Under the pieces are notes generated by a model that had not been told where the DNA came from, did no database searches, and worked only from the letters and a program-made list of their open reading frames with translations. The translations under genes were made by a program, and so were the position numbers. Source: Riptortus pedestris (lineage: Eukaryota; Arthropoda; Insecta; Hemiptera; Alydidae). From it: 64,000 nucleotides of DNA. The stretch is taken from contig CM032233.1 of assembly GCA_019009955.1 (NCBI GenBank), forward strand, positions 63,713,501-63,777,500, in the 5' to 3' direction. Positions 49,061 to 61,917 of this stretch are shown here, one piece after another. Every line of letters starts with the position of its first letter. Position 1 is the first letter of the stretch.

Positions 49061-49593
49061 TTGAAAGTGTAGCCATACTAGGTCAAAAAAAATTGTTTTA
49101 CTTTTTTAAAATATCCAATTTATTGTCTTCCCCAATGCGTTTGTAGCTTTGACGCTCTTTGTCAAGGGGTTTTTCTCTAATTTTCATTATCAATATCTAT
49201 ATGCTAACCCGGCCTTTTTGTCCTAAGTGCTTCCACTTATCACACCAAAACTTAATACCATTTTTTTTAAATTTCATTAAAAACACACCTACAATGGTTG
49301 TATAACAACAAGCCAGTGTTTAGGAAGAGTTGACCTAAATATAAAATTGGCTAGACAACTCTTCTTAAGGAAGAGTTTTAATGAAATTTTAAAAATTGGT
49401 TTTAAATGTTGGTGTTATAAGTAGACAGGATTTGGACAAAATGGCGAGTTATTAATCATAAAAAATAGAAGAAAAAAGAACCCCTTAATAAGGAGCGACA
49501 ATGCTCGAAACACATTGGTGATGAAAATAAATAGTAAATTTTTAGAAGAAAAAAAAAAATGTTTCTTTTTGACCCAGTATGAATACACTTTCA
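49061..49593. mobile_element. Foldback (long inverted-repeat) MITE
   Basis: The ends TTGAAAGTGTAGCCATACTA and TGAATACACTTTCA are inverted. Inversion extends over about 230 bp each side: AAGGGGTTTTTCTC versus AACCCCTTAATAAGG, and CACTTATCACACC versus GTGTTATAAGTAG. A TA dinucleotide lies on both outer sides (49059-49060 and 49594-49595), as for Tc1/mariner-type insertion. No coding capacity. The centre contains a second inverted pair (GAAGAGTTG/CAACTCTTC). Confidence 0.7.
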
Positions 49594-49631
49594 TACTATA
49601 TATTGAAATGAAATTTTTATCGAGAAAAAAG

Positions 49632-49824
49632 GTTTTAAATGTTAGTGTGATAAGTGGGCAAAAGTGACAATGGTAGTTTTAAAGTTTAAAAAAAATCATA
49701 AAAATTAGGTAAAAAGGGACCCCTTGATAACAAAAGCTCGAAACGCGCCTGGGATGAAAAGAGATAGGATATTTTAAACAAGAAAAAAAGATTTTCTTTT
49801 GGACCCAGTATGGCTACACTTTCA
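49632..49824 (+). mobile_element. Solo arm of the foldback MITE
   Basis: A second, directly repeated right arm, from GGTTTTAAATGTTAGTGTGA to GACCCAGTATGGCTACACTT, adjoins the complete element. The left partner is missing. Confidence 0.7.
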
Positions 49825-49868
49825 AAAAATTTAAGAAGTTGGTCAACTGATGCGATGAAGATAAATAT

Positions 49869-49932
<64 letters not shown>

Positions 49933-49938
49933 CGTGTG
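49869..49938. repeat. (TA)n(TG)n microsatellite
   Basis: About 45 bases of TA followed by about 24 bases of TG. Confidence 0.97.
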
Positions 49939-51289
49939 TCAAATTTTAAAATTCAAAGTGATGTTATTTTTGGAATTCATTTACTATGATTCATGAAGAT
50001 TTTAAGGAATTTTGTCGTCATTTGAGCAACCTCTATTTTTTCTATTTAAAAAAAAAAACCTCAAAAATGTATAAGTAGAAAAAATATTATTTCAGATAAA
50101 AATTTTAAGTTTAATTTGTAAGAATATTTACGAAAATTAGTTTTAATTGACTTAATATTAGAATACCTTAGTTAAAAAATATATTTGACTTATTTTTACA
50201 ATTAAGTTATTTTTTTTCTTTAAGATTTAATGGAAATTAGCTCATTTCATTTCAATATATAGTGTGTATGGTGGAAATGAAATATCAGTTAACGGAATAG
50301 GTTATGTGACATTAGCGTGCGCAGATGAGTTAACTTCAGGCTGAAGCTACATAATAAAAAAGCTCTCTTAACTTTATCATACAACAAAATGAATAGAACA
50401 ATTAATATAGAAAATAACTTCATCAATACGATTAGTGTCTTCATATCTTTCTATGCTAAGCGCAACGATTTTTATATTTACGATTTTACCTCAACCAGAA
50501 CTAATTTCATCCGCAAGCAACCTAAATATTACAGCTCCAAAAGCGTTACGCCAATATATTATCACTTGAGTGTAGGGTAACGATATACACCTACCTCATA
50601 TTTATCTATATTAAATTATTTGTTTCTCCATCAGTAAGGACCAAATATAAATATAAAATAATGCACCCTCTGAGGTACATATCCTGGGTATGGTCTTTAG
50701 AAGTAATGATTTTATAGCTCATTATGAAAGGATGAAAAATAGCTCAGGGTGAAATCTAAATAATTGAAATCTGTTATTTTAGTAACAATTCCAAAACGTG
50801 ACCTTCAATTTTAGGAAACGGCTATCCAATGTTTCAAAATGTTTACTTCATTACATAATAGCGGAATTATTTTCGGCTCTTCTCTTCCATAAACCTTTTG
50901 TTGTTGTAGTTGAATCTACATGCTACATCTGGTAATTGTTTGCATGACAAGGCAATGCTGAATCGCAAGGGACTGAAGGCAAGGACGTGCACTAGATTCC
51001 CGTTGTCTGCTAGAGACCATCTAACAATAAAGGCCTCTTAAGGAAAATTATTTTCATGCCAATAAAGGCATGAGTGTAGAAAATTCCACTCGAGGCCAGA
51101 GCTGCTAGATAGCCATCCACCCCTCCGCATCCCGTTGCTTGCACATGCCTACAAACGTTAAGCATTAGCCAGCATCAGTCAGTAGACTACATCTTTAATA
51201 TAGCATCCAATCTTCCAAGTCCCACAGTTAAGTTGTAGTGAGAATTTAAGCTAGGAGGGGGACTATTAACCCTAGGAACCACTAATCTC
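49939..51289. other. No gene recognised
   Basis: AT-rich to about 50900; 50930-51290 is less AT-rich and may be upstream retroelement sequence, but no motif is legible. Confidence 0.35.
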
Positions 51290-52014
51290 AAGCATTCAAG
51301 ACGACATTAGTTATTCGCCAAGGTTGTCGTTTAAGTCCTCTACTCTTCATAATAGTCTTGGCCCTAGCTCTTAGGAAGACTAAATTACGAATGGGGAGGT
51401 TTCGGTTAGGTCACTGAAACCTAGAACCCACAGGAAAATCTGTAATAGCATTCGCAGGTAGCCTAGTCTGGCTAGCTGCTAATGACACAGACCTCCAATA
51501 CAATACTGCCCTTCAAGAGGAAATGGCAGCGAAAAATATGAAAATGCATGCGTAAAGGAAAATAATGAGAGTAAAAGAGAGTCCTCAAAAAACACAAATG
51601 GCTATGTATTAATCTATGTTTCTCTGAATCCTCTAGTACTCTATTGGAGCCACACTTCGTCGAATGCGGAGATGCTTCACCTTCGCAAAGTGGAAGGAAA
51701 AGCTCTCAAGAGAGCTTATCCCAAATACCACCATAATAGGGGCTAGCCTGGAAGTCAAACTGGCTGAGTCTATCCTAGAGGATAAGCTAAGGTGGTTCGG
51801 ACATCTACTCCGGATGGATCAGGAAAGAACTGGCAGGAAGACCTTCGAGACCCGTGTAGAAGGAAGGAAGCCAAGGGAAAGGCCACGAATCTCTTGGGAT
51901 AAAAGTGTTTGTGAGTCGTTCGAAAAGCAAGGCATGGATGTTATGAGTAAGAGAAGAGAGTTGGTTCGGCACAAAAGGCAACCCCACACCGTAGAGCAGT
52001 ACACGAGGAGATAG
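51290..52014 (+). pseudogene. Non-LTR retrotransposon reverse transcriptase and C-terminal relic
   Basis: Pieces in order: VIRQGCRLSPLLFIIV-like at 51313-51362 (the RQGCPLSPLLF block of non-LTR reverse transcriptases); AFAGSLVWLAANDTDLQ at about 51448 in place of the FADDLVLLA catalytic box, with both Asp residues lost; then EEMAAKNMKMHA. A last open frame 51664-52014 has KLRWFGHLLRM, a GRKPRERPRISW segment and a basic tail, the usual C-terminus of RTE/CR1-like polymerases. Several frame changes separate the parts. Dead copy. Confidence 0.72.
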
Positions 52015-53746
52015 AATGTGATAATCATGATAAACGACTCAACACTTTGTGTCACCTAAAGCTAAAAGATCAGCTGATAGATGGTCATCTCTGTTCTAAA
52101 CAGTTTTATATGAAGCCAAATAAGATACAAGCTTTTTTACCCATGTATGTTTTAAATGTTCTTCATCAACGGCCACTTCATACTAATCGGGACGGGGTTT
52201 CTACACGTTAAGAACCTTTTCTAGGGGTTTATTCAGCGAGTTACGAATAAATAAATTCTTAGTGTCCATGTGGGAATTAACTCCGTCAATAAATTACAAT
52301 TCCCAGTCAATCAAAAATATTAATTGTTGGTCAAATACTCCTTAAGAGATGCCGAGGATGGGGTGATCATGTAGAAAAAACGAGAATAAAACCAACTACT
52401 TCTTGACCTTGAGCCTTAACATTTGATGGATGTCAGAACTTGAGGCCACCCTCAAACAGTAAAACATTTAGGTGGATTGCTATTATTTTAATCGTTTAAT
52501 AAAGATTAATATTAACGAAAATTTCACGAGAAGCAAATTATATTCCACTGGTAGCATGATTAAAGGTAAAAGTAAATAGAATACCGTATGCCCTATTAAC
52601 ATCCGAGATCAGTTTAAACTGCTTCATGTTAATGAAAATTTCTTTAATAGCAAAATAAAATGCCATTACATAATTTATTTAATTGCGTGATTTTGCTCCT
52701 AAACAAATTTACATAATGCTGCTTCCAATCAGTAGCTTGTATTCTACTTATGAGATGTTACAGTCCTTTTACAAGTTCATTTATCAATTCTTACATTTGA
52801 AGGAAATTCATACACTCGAAAGCATTTGATTAGAATTATTTTTACCAGGTCATTTTTGCTGCAAATTTAAAACATAAACCTAAATTTTTCTTAATAGAGG
52901 AGGATCTAAAGACTTGGAATTTCACCCGAAAAAAAATCATTGGCAAATAATTACTTCAAGAACTGTTTTCTCTTAGACGTATTGAATTTTCATATGTGTA
53001 TGTATATATAAAACATAAAAACGCTATGAGCCAAGGGAAGGCAACTGAAGTGATGGAGGAAGTAAAAATGAGATACAAAATGAAAGAAAAAGAAAGAAAT
53101 GCTCATTTTTATTATTATTAATGTGAAACTAATTTGGTACATATAGCAACCTCTTAAATTAAAGCTCCCCATTGGGTTTCACTGTGGACGCCCATGTGTA
53201 AGACAGGAACTGACAGCTTAGAAGAAGCACTTTTGCAGCAGGGAAATCTCGTTGGATCAAGCTCTATCAAATCTTTGCCTCTTTCCTAGAAGATATTTCA
53301 ACACACCGTCTCACTGAAAGTTGAGGACTCGAAAGAACACATGTTAGGGCCCTCTTTCGCTAAATTTCGCACATAATATATTTCAAAACTTTAACGTCTT
53401 TACATTCAACTATGAAAAAAAAAATTAATGCACAACGTAATACGCATCATTAATTTAAATTGACTTATCTATAAATGGCACTTGTAAAGACAAACAAAAT
53501 GAAAATGCAAAATGTCATAGAGCATTACAAGCTAATTTTAATAATGAATAATCAAGTCACAATGGTTCTGCCTGAAATAGTTTTATTATCTCAAAATAAT
53601 GATGATCAATATGCACTTTCAGAATAGCTATTATAATTGAAATGAAGCTACAACGCATCTCAATTAGTCTGTAATCAACAAGTTTGAATTCTACAACGAT
53701 AAACTATATTCATTTTTCAAATAATCTAGAATTGACTAAAAACCAC
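52015..53746. other. No gene recognised
   Basis: AT-rich with short frames only. Confidence 0.4.
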
Positions 53747-53852
53747 GAATAATTAATGTAGACACTTCGAAAAAATCAAGAAATATATTTTAGGACCTTT
53801 GCAGGGCTTAAATTTAGCAATGTCTTTAGTCCACAATGAAACAAATCATAAA
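53747..53852. repeat. Short dispersed repeat, copy 1
   Basis: AATAATTAATGTAGACACTT through GCTTAAATTTAGCAATGTCT and GTCCACAATGAAACAAATC recurs, with small indels, at 55518-55660 in the same orientation. Confidence 0.65.
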
Positions 53853-55517
53853 TTATCTTTTAGCAACAATTCAACACAATAGACAACTTTTACATGTTCT
53901 TTAAAATTGTTAATACATTATTTATCAAGTTATCAATATGTACTAGAAGCATCGCCAAACTTCCAGTGCACAACGTAAAATAAATAGAATAAAGTGACCT
54001 TAAAAGATTATACTTTTATTATTAATATAAGAGTTTATATTTGTCATTACATATACAAAAATAAATAAAAATGAAATATATCTCGAGGTAAACACTAGCC
54101 AACTATTAAAATAAAGCCCAAGCAATGAATAAGTATATATTTAATGGAAATCAGTAAGCGAGCAGGTGTCAATGCTAAATTCTGTGTAGAAACAATACAA
54201 GAACAAGGATTGTGCAAGATAAGAATGAGGAAATTACACTATCTCTCTACTGTTTTGCTAATGTTATAATTATACGTGTATTCTATAATAATAAAAGTAA
54301 GTTGAATTACTTAGTTAAGAAAAATTACTCATTAATTAAAGTATGTGATAACAATTGAATAACAGTGCAATTGCTATAATCATGAATTAATATATAATTA
54401 TAAGTTATGAAAAGGACCTAATATTGAATTAAATATAGTAAAAAAATATTGTTTAAAATTATTAAAAAACTTGAGACAATTCATGTCAAAATTTAATGAA
54501 AGACTTTTTTATTTTAAATATAACAAACATTATGGCTAAACAGTCATAATTTATTTATGTAATTGTTTGAGAGAATAATAATTATGTCGTTCAATGTAAA
54601 ACCTTCTCTACGTATTACTTAAGAAAGGTGTACTTACTGTAAATAAAACTCTGAGATTCCGCTATCATATCTCTTATCGTTAATGAATCGTCCAAGGGGT
54701 ATTTAATAACAAATTAACCCCGTTTATTGATAACATGTTTAAGTGTTACTTTACAACTAAAGACATGAGTGTAGACAGAGTTATATGGATGTGTTCAATT
54801 AATAATCCTAAGCCCTGTAACAAAACTGTCCCCGATAATAATGGAGAGTGCGCGACTCCTAGCATGGCTTCTGCGCCCTACGCTCCCACTGGACAACAAA
54901 ACAGATCGAACATCCAAGGAGATAACAAACATTCAATAAAATATAGCCTTACTGTAACCTTCACAATGCAGGTTTATTTATAACGTGTCTTTCTTCATTT
55001 GAAATAAATATTTCCAGATCTGTATTGGGTAAGTTCACTTATAGATTTATTAAAATGAAAAATAAATTATATTTAAGAACAATTTGAAATTAGTCTGTGC
55101 TCTTGAGTTCTATGAATTGAATTGCTCAGACCTGTGCATTTTTTTAGCTAATAATTTAGAAGACAACTAGCTAATCAACGAAATTTTCTGCTTGATGTTT
55201 TCTAGGAATATTTTTTTCTATTCCTTAGAAAACTTTTAATTAAAAATTTCTCTGAAAACCTCCTTATATTTTAATTTCTTTTATGCAATAACTATTCATT
55301 TACTATTGATGTTATTTTGATCATTAGACGTAATAACGTAGGGTTTCTTTTGTTTCTTATATTCGTATTGAAATAACATTTTGTTGATATGCTGACATAT
55401 AACTTCAAACAGTGTGAGTAAAGTCCTTGATTGAGTTGTTGAATAAAATTTGTGCTAATTCATTCTATTGTATATAGCATTATACAGTGAATATAATGCA
55501 TATAATCAAACCAGGAA
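53853..55517. other. No gene recognised
   Basis: The 82-codon frame at 54735-54983 has no recognisable domain. Confidence 0.35.
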
Positions 55518-55660
55518 TAATTAATGTAAGACACTTCGCATTCGATAAAATCAAGGAATATATTTTACCTGCAGAATATACTTTGCAGTGCTTAAATTTA
55601 GCAATGTCTTTAGTCCATAATGAAATTATAAACAAAATAATGAAACAAATCTTAGATTAA
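55518..55660. repeat. Short dispersed repeat, copy 2
   Basis: Second copy of the 53747-53852 sequence (AATAATTAATGTAAGACACT ... GCAATGTCTTTAGTCCATAA), longer by internal insertions. Confidence 0.65.
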
Positions 55661-56659
55661 AAAGATTACTCATTATTATTGTGTTGTGGTGTTATTTATA
55701 ACGGTAAATGTTGCCAACAAAGCTAATACAGGATTTATTCTCAAAGAGAAGGGATTGAATCAATTTAGGGAATACTTAGTAATGAAAATGTATTGAAATA
55801 CTGGTAGCAATTAAGATCTCTCAGTCAAATCAGTTTATGACATGTTGTTTTATGAATATTGTATGAATGAAGCCAATTCCTTGGCATCTGTCACACTCTG
55901 AGGAGTACATAAAATTCTCAACATAGTTTGACTACTTCTTCTTTTACTTATAAGTAGCTCTCTTGCCTCGTGATGTTAAGTTAACCTCAGTAGAACAAAT
56001 AGAAGTATTAATAGTAGAAATATAGTGAATTAATTGTTTCACTCATGTCATGTGGAAATTTGTAATAGAAGCAAGCTTCTATTTAACCCTCTAGTTGGTG
56101 TGGTGTAAAAGTTACTGTTACTTGAATGACCGCAGGGATCTTACTGGTATACTGCAATTTGGGCAAGGATTATAAATTGTATGAACTCGATTTAAGTGTT
56201 TGAATGTTTATTTAAAAAAGAAAGCAACATTTATTTATTGTATTTTTGTTATACAGTAAAGAATTTATTTTATATAATCAAAATGCACCTGTGAGATCCC
56301 TCGCTCTTCCAAGGGTTAACCCATGCCCCAGCTTCAGATTAATTAATATATACGAATAAATGTAATAATATTTACTGATAAGTCATATTTACCTAGAACT
56401 ATTAAAACATTTTATTAAACTGTGATTATCTAATCCATTGATGAACATTTAATTGATTAATTTGGGTAAAATAATTTTCAAATGCATAATCATTTGATGA
56501 GTGATTATTATAACACATATAGTAGAAAAAACGATATTCAAATAAGGATTTGAAGCTATTTGGGGAATAAAAGCATTTTACCCAATTTTAACTCAACACA
56601 TATGTTCAGTGTGACATCATCATTTAAGATCTTAGGTTCTAGGCTAGATAATTTTTATT

Positions 56660-57035
56660 AGATACCACACTCAATATTTAACCGTTTCATGCAAAAGTAA
56701 GATTATGTACAGTTATGGCTGAGATTGAACAAGGAAGAGGGGAAGAGAACCAATAATTCTAAATAACTCTGTTACTATGTCTTTTGGTATTACCGTACCA
56801 TGCTTTATCTGACTCAAATTAAAGCAAAGTTCTTTGTATTTATTTTTTTTAGTTTCAGCCTTCAGTAAACTGCCACTTCTACTTTCCGATTTTTACTGTA
56901 GTAACTGAGTCAATAACACATCTCACGTGTAGATAATTTTTCAATATAAGATGGTGAAATTAAATCAGTAGCATGTTTTTACAGCACAGTGGAGATCTGC
57001 TTAGTTTATGCAGGTCCCGTAGGTTGGATTTTTAT
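56660..57035 (-). mobile_element. Family-1 element, old and diverged, upstream of the host gene
   Basis: Blocks ATATTTAACCGTTTCATGCA, ACTCTGTTACTATG, TTTCAGCCTTCAGTAAAC and the end GGAGATCTGCTTAGTTTATG are diverged family-1 5' sequence in reverse. It ends about 165 bp before the start codon of the gene at 57200 and could lie in its 5' intron or promoter. Confidence 0.55.
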
Positions 57036-57199
57036 TACATAAATTGTAAAACCTAAACTGTAAAATTGTAGATACTAAACTTTCAACAAATGCTCACCAC
57101 TGTTTAAGAATTTTCAATGATACTCTTGAAAATAGAAGTGTCTGTGTAGTACAAACAATTACGTTTGTATGTTAATGAATATTTTTGATTTATTTCAGT

Positions 57200-59737
57200 A
57201 TGTCATTATTTAGATTCCGATGGCTTCATAAGATTATTAGGAGGCACACAAATCCTATCCCTGAAGACAAGGCTTCATTATGGAAGCAAAGGTTATCTAT
57301 TGCCTATATGCTTTTGGCATGGAACGCTTTTGGTGGAATAATGTACTTGCTATGTACTAAAGGTGATTTGGCTAGTTACTATGGACTTAAATCTGAAGAG
57401 GAATTAAACAAACGACCTGGTATAGTTGTTATTTTTCTTCTTTCTTTTTTTTTACTTTATTTCTCACATTTAAAAAAAATGTATACATTTTTTTATATAA
57501 ATGATAAATACCAAATTTATTTGCTCCACTTTACTAACTGTTCTACTGAAGGGGGCTCATAAGATGCAAATTGTTATTTATTTTATATCCATATGATTAT
57601 TGACGTTTCCTTTTTTCTTATGCACTTGATTTTTGTAATGACAGTTAATTTTAAGAAATATATTAAATTGATTATAAAGTTAGATATGATTTTGTTCTAC
57701 AATTATTTGTCAAGGTTGAAAACAGGAGTGTTTCCATGTCAGCTGATGACACTCCTTCTTGTTGTTTCCTTGTAAAGTATGACATAGTTTTAAGTTATCT
57801 GAGGCTCTTTCCTTTGTAAAAATTCTGAATTCTATTTAGTCATTTTCTTCTAATATAAAGGAAGTCGGAAGTCAATTTTGAAATTCTTCACTTATGTATG
57901 CATATATTTATATACTCATTTTTGTCATCTTCTAGGTAGGATCAAGAAACATTTTTCAAAAACCGTATTATGGTAATCTCAATAGCTGATTTGCCTTAAA
58001 GGAAATCTTTTAATAAAATCATTAACCCAAACTGGCTAGAAAAGTGTGATAACGTGTCCCAATTAGTCATAGTAGCATGAAGTGGGTGTTAATAAATAAC
58101 ATCAATTGGAAAGGGCAGATTCATTCAGGGAGATGAAAATTGCAGTCAGCACTTTGTTGGATAATGCTAAGAATAATCCTGTGTAGAAATCATAAATTAA
58201 ACAAAACAGCTGCCAAACCATGCTTGCATCAAGTTCTTTGCATATAAAAAAGTAATTAAAATTTAAAATAACAGCCCATAAATATAAATTAAAACATTTT
58301 ACATACTGGAGAATAAGTTCTTTTTACTCCAAGTGGTAGTATTTTAGATCTTCTTTTTGTATCAATCACCAGGCCATCAGAGCTTTCCTGCTTTCTTTGG
58401 TGAGAGCCCATACTTCATATTTGCCATGTATAATTATTGTTGGTCTAATGACTGCCTTGCATTTTTACACTTTCGCCTCCCTGAAGAGACTCTTATTAAA
58501 GTGGAAACATTTTTGCAGGGCATGTAAGTGTCTAGTCCCTTCAACCATACTGATTCCTATCAGCAACCATATTGCTCTCCATAACTATCCCACCCAGATA
58601 TTTAATCATGCTTTAATTAGGAAACATGAATTTAAAAATTGACCAAGCACTTAGGGTTCTCTCATGTACTTGGTATTTTTCCATACTTCTTCTAAGCTCT
58701 AGATCTTGCACTGCTTTGCAAACTCTTCCTGAACACTAACTAATTTCTAGCAGTAATCAAGGCTTCATCAGCATATGCCATTGGCTTTATCAATCTCTTG
58801 TACATGGTTCCAAAAAGGTTTGTCCTTATTTTAGGGGTTGCTAATTCCAGGGATAGATTAAGATAGATTTACTGTAAAATTACGCTTCCAATGCCTGGCA
58901 ATTCAAATTTAGTATGGTATCTCTATCAAACCACTACAATAAACTGCCCTGATAATAGCCGAGAGGTGACCAAAGGTGAAGAAAATCCAGAATAGGAGAA
59001 GCCGGCTGAGGCTACATGTTTAAATGCATTTATTCAGCCTAGATCGCTTGGATTAAGGATATTTGACAATACTGATTTCTGATTCTAAATAATTTTTGAA
59101 ACAGGAGGTAGTGATCTAGTAAGTCCTGAAATATTATAGTTGTATTTTTTAAACACCCTAATGTAAATGAATAGCTCTGAGGAGTATTTATATATTTTCA
59201 ATGATTTTCGGAAGAGAAGGAGTTTTAGTGAATATTTTCCCGTCTTCAGTGGAGAAGGGTTTGTGTAACATAGTACAAAATAATATATATATATACACAC
59301 ACACACACACGCGCGATACAATTTGAAACACTGCAGAGAGAACCTTCTTTTTGTATTGGACCATCACTGTCCCAATTGATCAATGATAGAATAACAGTTT
59401 TTTTGATCAAATAAATAAATGACAAAAAATAAATAAAACTAGCTAAAATTACTAGAACAATTTCATCTGAGAAGGAAAATATTTTAAATTGAAGTAGTTA
59501 CCTCACCTAAAAAAACACTTCATTAGTTTATAGCACATACACAATGTCTTTATCGACTAATTTGTGAAAGGATTTGATAAGACATTGTTCTAATTTGTTC
59601 TACTTTTTGTTCCAGCTGAATATTATGCCGAACTACTTGGAATAAAAAAAGCACATGTGATATCTCTCAAACGCTTCAAAAAAGTTGGTGAATATGACTA
59701 TGATGCTGAATCTAAAGAAAATGAAAATAAAGTATAA
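57200..59737 (+). CDS. Small single-pass membrane protein, two coding exons (SMIM26-like?)
   Basis: Exon 1 is 57200-57419 and exon 2 is 59616-59737; the phase-1 intron begins GTATAG and ends TTTTTGTTCCAG. The product has 113 residues: MSLFRFRWLHKIIRRHTNPI, then WKQRLSIAYMLLAWNAFGG with one membrane segment at about residues 34-54, LASYYGLKSEEELNKRP, AEYYAELLGIKKAHVISL and an acidic-basic tail ending ESKENENKV. The basic N-terminus before the membrane segment suggests mitochondrial targeting (inference). The W-x-RRLS-x-Y...G...Y then ELxxRPxxYY pattern faintly recalls vertebrate SMIM26, but I would not assign it firmly. A splice acceptor TTTATTTCAG lies one base before the ATG, implying an upstream non-coding exon. 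Retaining the intron would only extend the frame to 57562. A polyadenylation motif AATAAA follows at about 59840. Confidence 0.78.
57912..58010 (+). mobile_element. Family-1 element, 3'-terminal remnant in the intron
   Basis: TTTTTGTCATCTTCTAGGTA, then CTCAATAGCTGATTTGCCTT and AAAGGAAATCTTTTAA match the family-1 3' end with many substitutions. Confidence 0.65.
58330..58860 (-). pseudogene. Non-LTR reverse transcriptase relic, antisense in intron
   Basis: The minus-strand translation gives TNLFGTMYKRLIKPMAYADE with ALITARN (YADE replacing the catalytic YADD box), IKYLGGIVMESN (the KYLG motif), CFHFNKSLFREAK and AVIRPTIIIHGKYEVWALTK (the vLYGsExWxLT block), in the order found in RTE/CR1-like reverse transcriptases. 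Stops and frame changes interrupt it. It is related in type to the relic at 51290-52014, but the two preserve different parts. Confidence 0.7.
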
Positions 59738-60808
59738 ATTAAATTATAGCTTGTAAATAATTATGATTAATTGTTTTAAAACAGATTATAGATAAATAAT
59801 ATAAATAATTTATGTAAATTTTGTATATTAAGAAAAGTGAATAAATAGAAACAAAATCAATACTTATTTTGTTTTTTACTCAACATTCCATCAGTTACAT
59901 AGTAGCCAATGATGCTGGAAAGCGGATTCACATATTAATGCATATTGTTTCCTGAATAATTGTCATTGCATATGATCAATAAATACAATAATTATTTTTT
60001 TAGAAGTTAAATTCACACTTTGTACTGTATACTTTAGTGTCAGTGAAATAATCAGGAATAACTGATTGAATGAATGAAAATACTATTAGATTATGAATTG
60101 AAAACAGCTGATTACAACATAAATTTTGGATTATTATTAATATTATATTTTCAAAACAAAACCAATTTATAATTAATTTAGTGAATTTATAAGCTGAAAT
60201 CCTTTTTAAACACTAAAGCCAAAAAAATTAAATGTATACATTCTTAATTCTTCTTAAATTTATCATTTTAAATAGATGTTTAAATACAATGATGATTGTA
60301 GATTGCAAAACTACCTAATAACAAAGGTTATATTACACTGAAATAAAAAATAAGAAAAAAGGAACTGTTAAATAAGAAATAAGTAAGATTTACAACAAAT
60401 TTAAAATGTCTTAAATGACATTTAAATAAATTAAGTAGAAAACCAACAGAGCATTCTTAGTCTCAAATCAATAAGTTTCAATATCTCAAACTTCAGAGGA
60501 GGGGGGGGGGACCATGTCATGTGCTCTTTATGCAGACTTTTCTTTTGAAAGAAAATTTCAATGTATTCTAAGACAGGAAGAAATAAAAGAAGCAACATAT
60601 TATATACAACACAACAACATATTATATTGAAATATATATCAGAGAGTCTTTTGAGAAACACTTGGTACTTTTAATGGGTACTATTAGGCGGGTCTAAACA
60701 TGCTTGAAAGTGTATAATTGAACATATTATTATTCCCAAACAAATGCTTCACAATTTACAAAAAGACAAATGCTTTAAACTTCTGAAAATGACACTTCGG
60801 AATTTGCC

Positions 60809-60865
<57 letters not shown>

Positions 60866-61338
60866 TATATATTGTAGCTCAATTAAAAAATAAGAAAACA
60901 GGAACATTTTGTAAAACTGCTAAATGGTATTTACCCCTAAAAGGTATGCCCTCTACATATGATACAGCAATTATTGCTATAATAAATCAATTGATTCATT
61001 TCAAATAAAAAAAAACACCTGATGATTGATTTCTTAAAATAAAAAAAAACACCTTCCTGTTTTCATTCCATAAAAATAAAAACTACTATGCCCCTCCAAC
61101 TTGTTATGATGTTTATACTAAAACTGGATTATGGCTGTTTAGCCTATGATTCAGGATCTCAAAGAACCTCGTGATGTTTAACCCTCAAGCTGTGTAGTTG
61201 GGCGATGCGGCATAGTCAAGCCCCTGCAGAGCCCAGTGTGCTGAATACTTTTTATGATCTGCTGCTAATCATATAATTTCCATTCCATTTGTTTTAATTA
61301 TATTCCAGGCATTATTTCCAGTTACTAGTTCCAGGCAT
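59738..61338. other. 3' flank; TA tract at 60818-60870
   Basis: AT-rich sequence with a G10 run near 60502 and a TA tract. No gene recognised. 61140-61330 is less AT-rich and may mark the upstream end of the transposase-derived element. Confidence 0.4.
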
Positions 61339-61917
61339 TTAACCAAGAGACACATTTCGGTGTCTATCATCAGGATCCTTATTGTAATTTGAAAAAGAAT
61401 CACCTTCACTTTCACTCACACCCGTAAAAACTTCTTCATCAGAAAAAAAATAGTTTTCTGGATATTTTAATGCACTTAACTGTTCTCTTGAAAAGTAGAA
61501 AATATACTCACTAATTATAAAAGCGTAAATTTCAGGGAATAAGTAATGGTACTTGATAATTGAAAATGGGACAGAGTAGGTACATAGGTAATCCCAGTGT
61601 AGGGAAGCTAAAAATGAGAAAAGTGAATTACTATGTGATCTATCGGCTTTGAAGGACACTGCAGCTTCTATAAATGAATCGGTGAGAATGATAACAGTAC
61701 AAGTCCAATTTTGACCATTTTGGAAAAATGTCTTTTTATAGGTTGTAACCTGTAGAACTAGGCATTGAACACAAGAACGGTACGCTAACAATACTCTAAG
61801 GTCCTGAATTGAGCCTGCTAGAAAATGAATGAGGGAGAAAACAGTACATGTCCATGGAGTTATACTGTTCTTGCCCTCAACACGATCCCTTACAGTGCGT
61901 GTGTTATAATCCCTCAC
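61339..61917 (-). CDS. Unrecognised 192-codon open frame, divergent to the transposase-like gene
   Basis: Longest minus-strand frame of the window. Its C-terminal part (SREQLSALKYPENYFFSDEE, GVSESEGDSFSNYNK, DPDDRHRNVSLG) is acidic and looks like real protein. It is preceded by a splice-acceptor-like TTTTCTACTTTTCAAG (rc of 61480-61495), so it may be a last exon rather than one continuous reading frame. The middle part is hydrophobic and less convincing. I recognise no family. It starts about 140 bp from the transposase-like start on the other strand, so it could be an accessory gene of the same element or chance. Confidence 0.3.
   Translation of the reverse strand: MRDYNTRTVRDRVEGKNSITPWTCTVFSLIHFLAGSIQDLRVLLAYRSCVQCLVLQVTTYKKTFFQNGQNWTCTVIILTDSFIEAAVSFKADRSHSNSLFSFLASLHWDYLCTYSVPFSIIKYHYLFPEIYAFIISEYIFYFSREQLSALKYPENYFFSDEEVFTGVSESEGDSFSNYNKDPDDRHRNVSLG

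Larger units (their letters stand above)
57420..59615 (+). other. Intron of the small membrane protein gene
   Basis: 2196 bp, GT-AG. It holds a family-1 tail (57912-58010), an antisense non-LTR reverse-transcriptase relic (58330-58860) and an AT-AC microsatellite near 59284-59311. Confidence 0.75.

Noticed and set aside
57420..57562. Continuation of the small membrane protein frame into the intron (125-codon form)
   Set aside because: The added residues are low-complexity Phe/Leu/Tyr, whereas splicing at GTATAG to 59616 gives a better C-terminus in frame.
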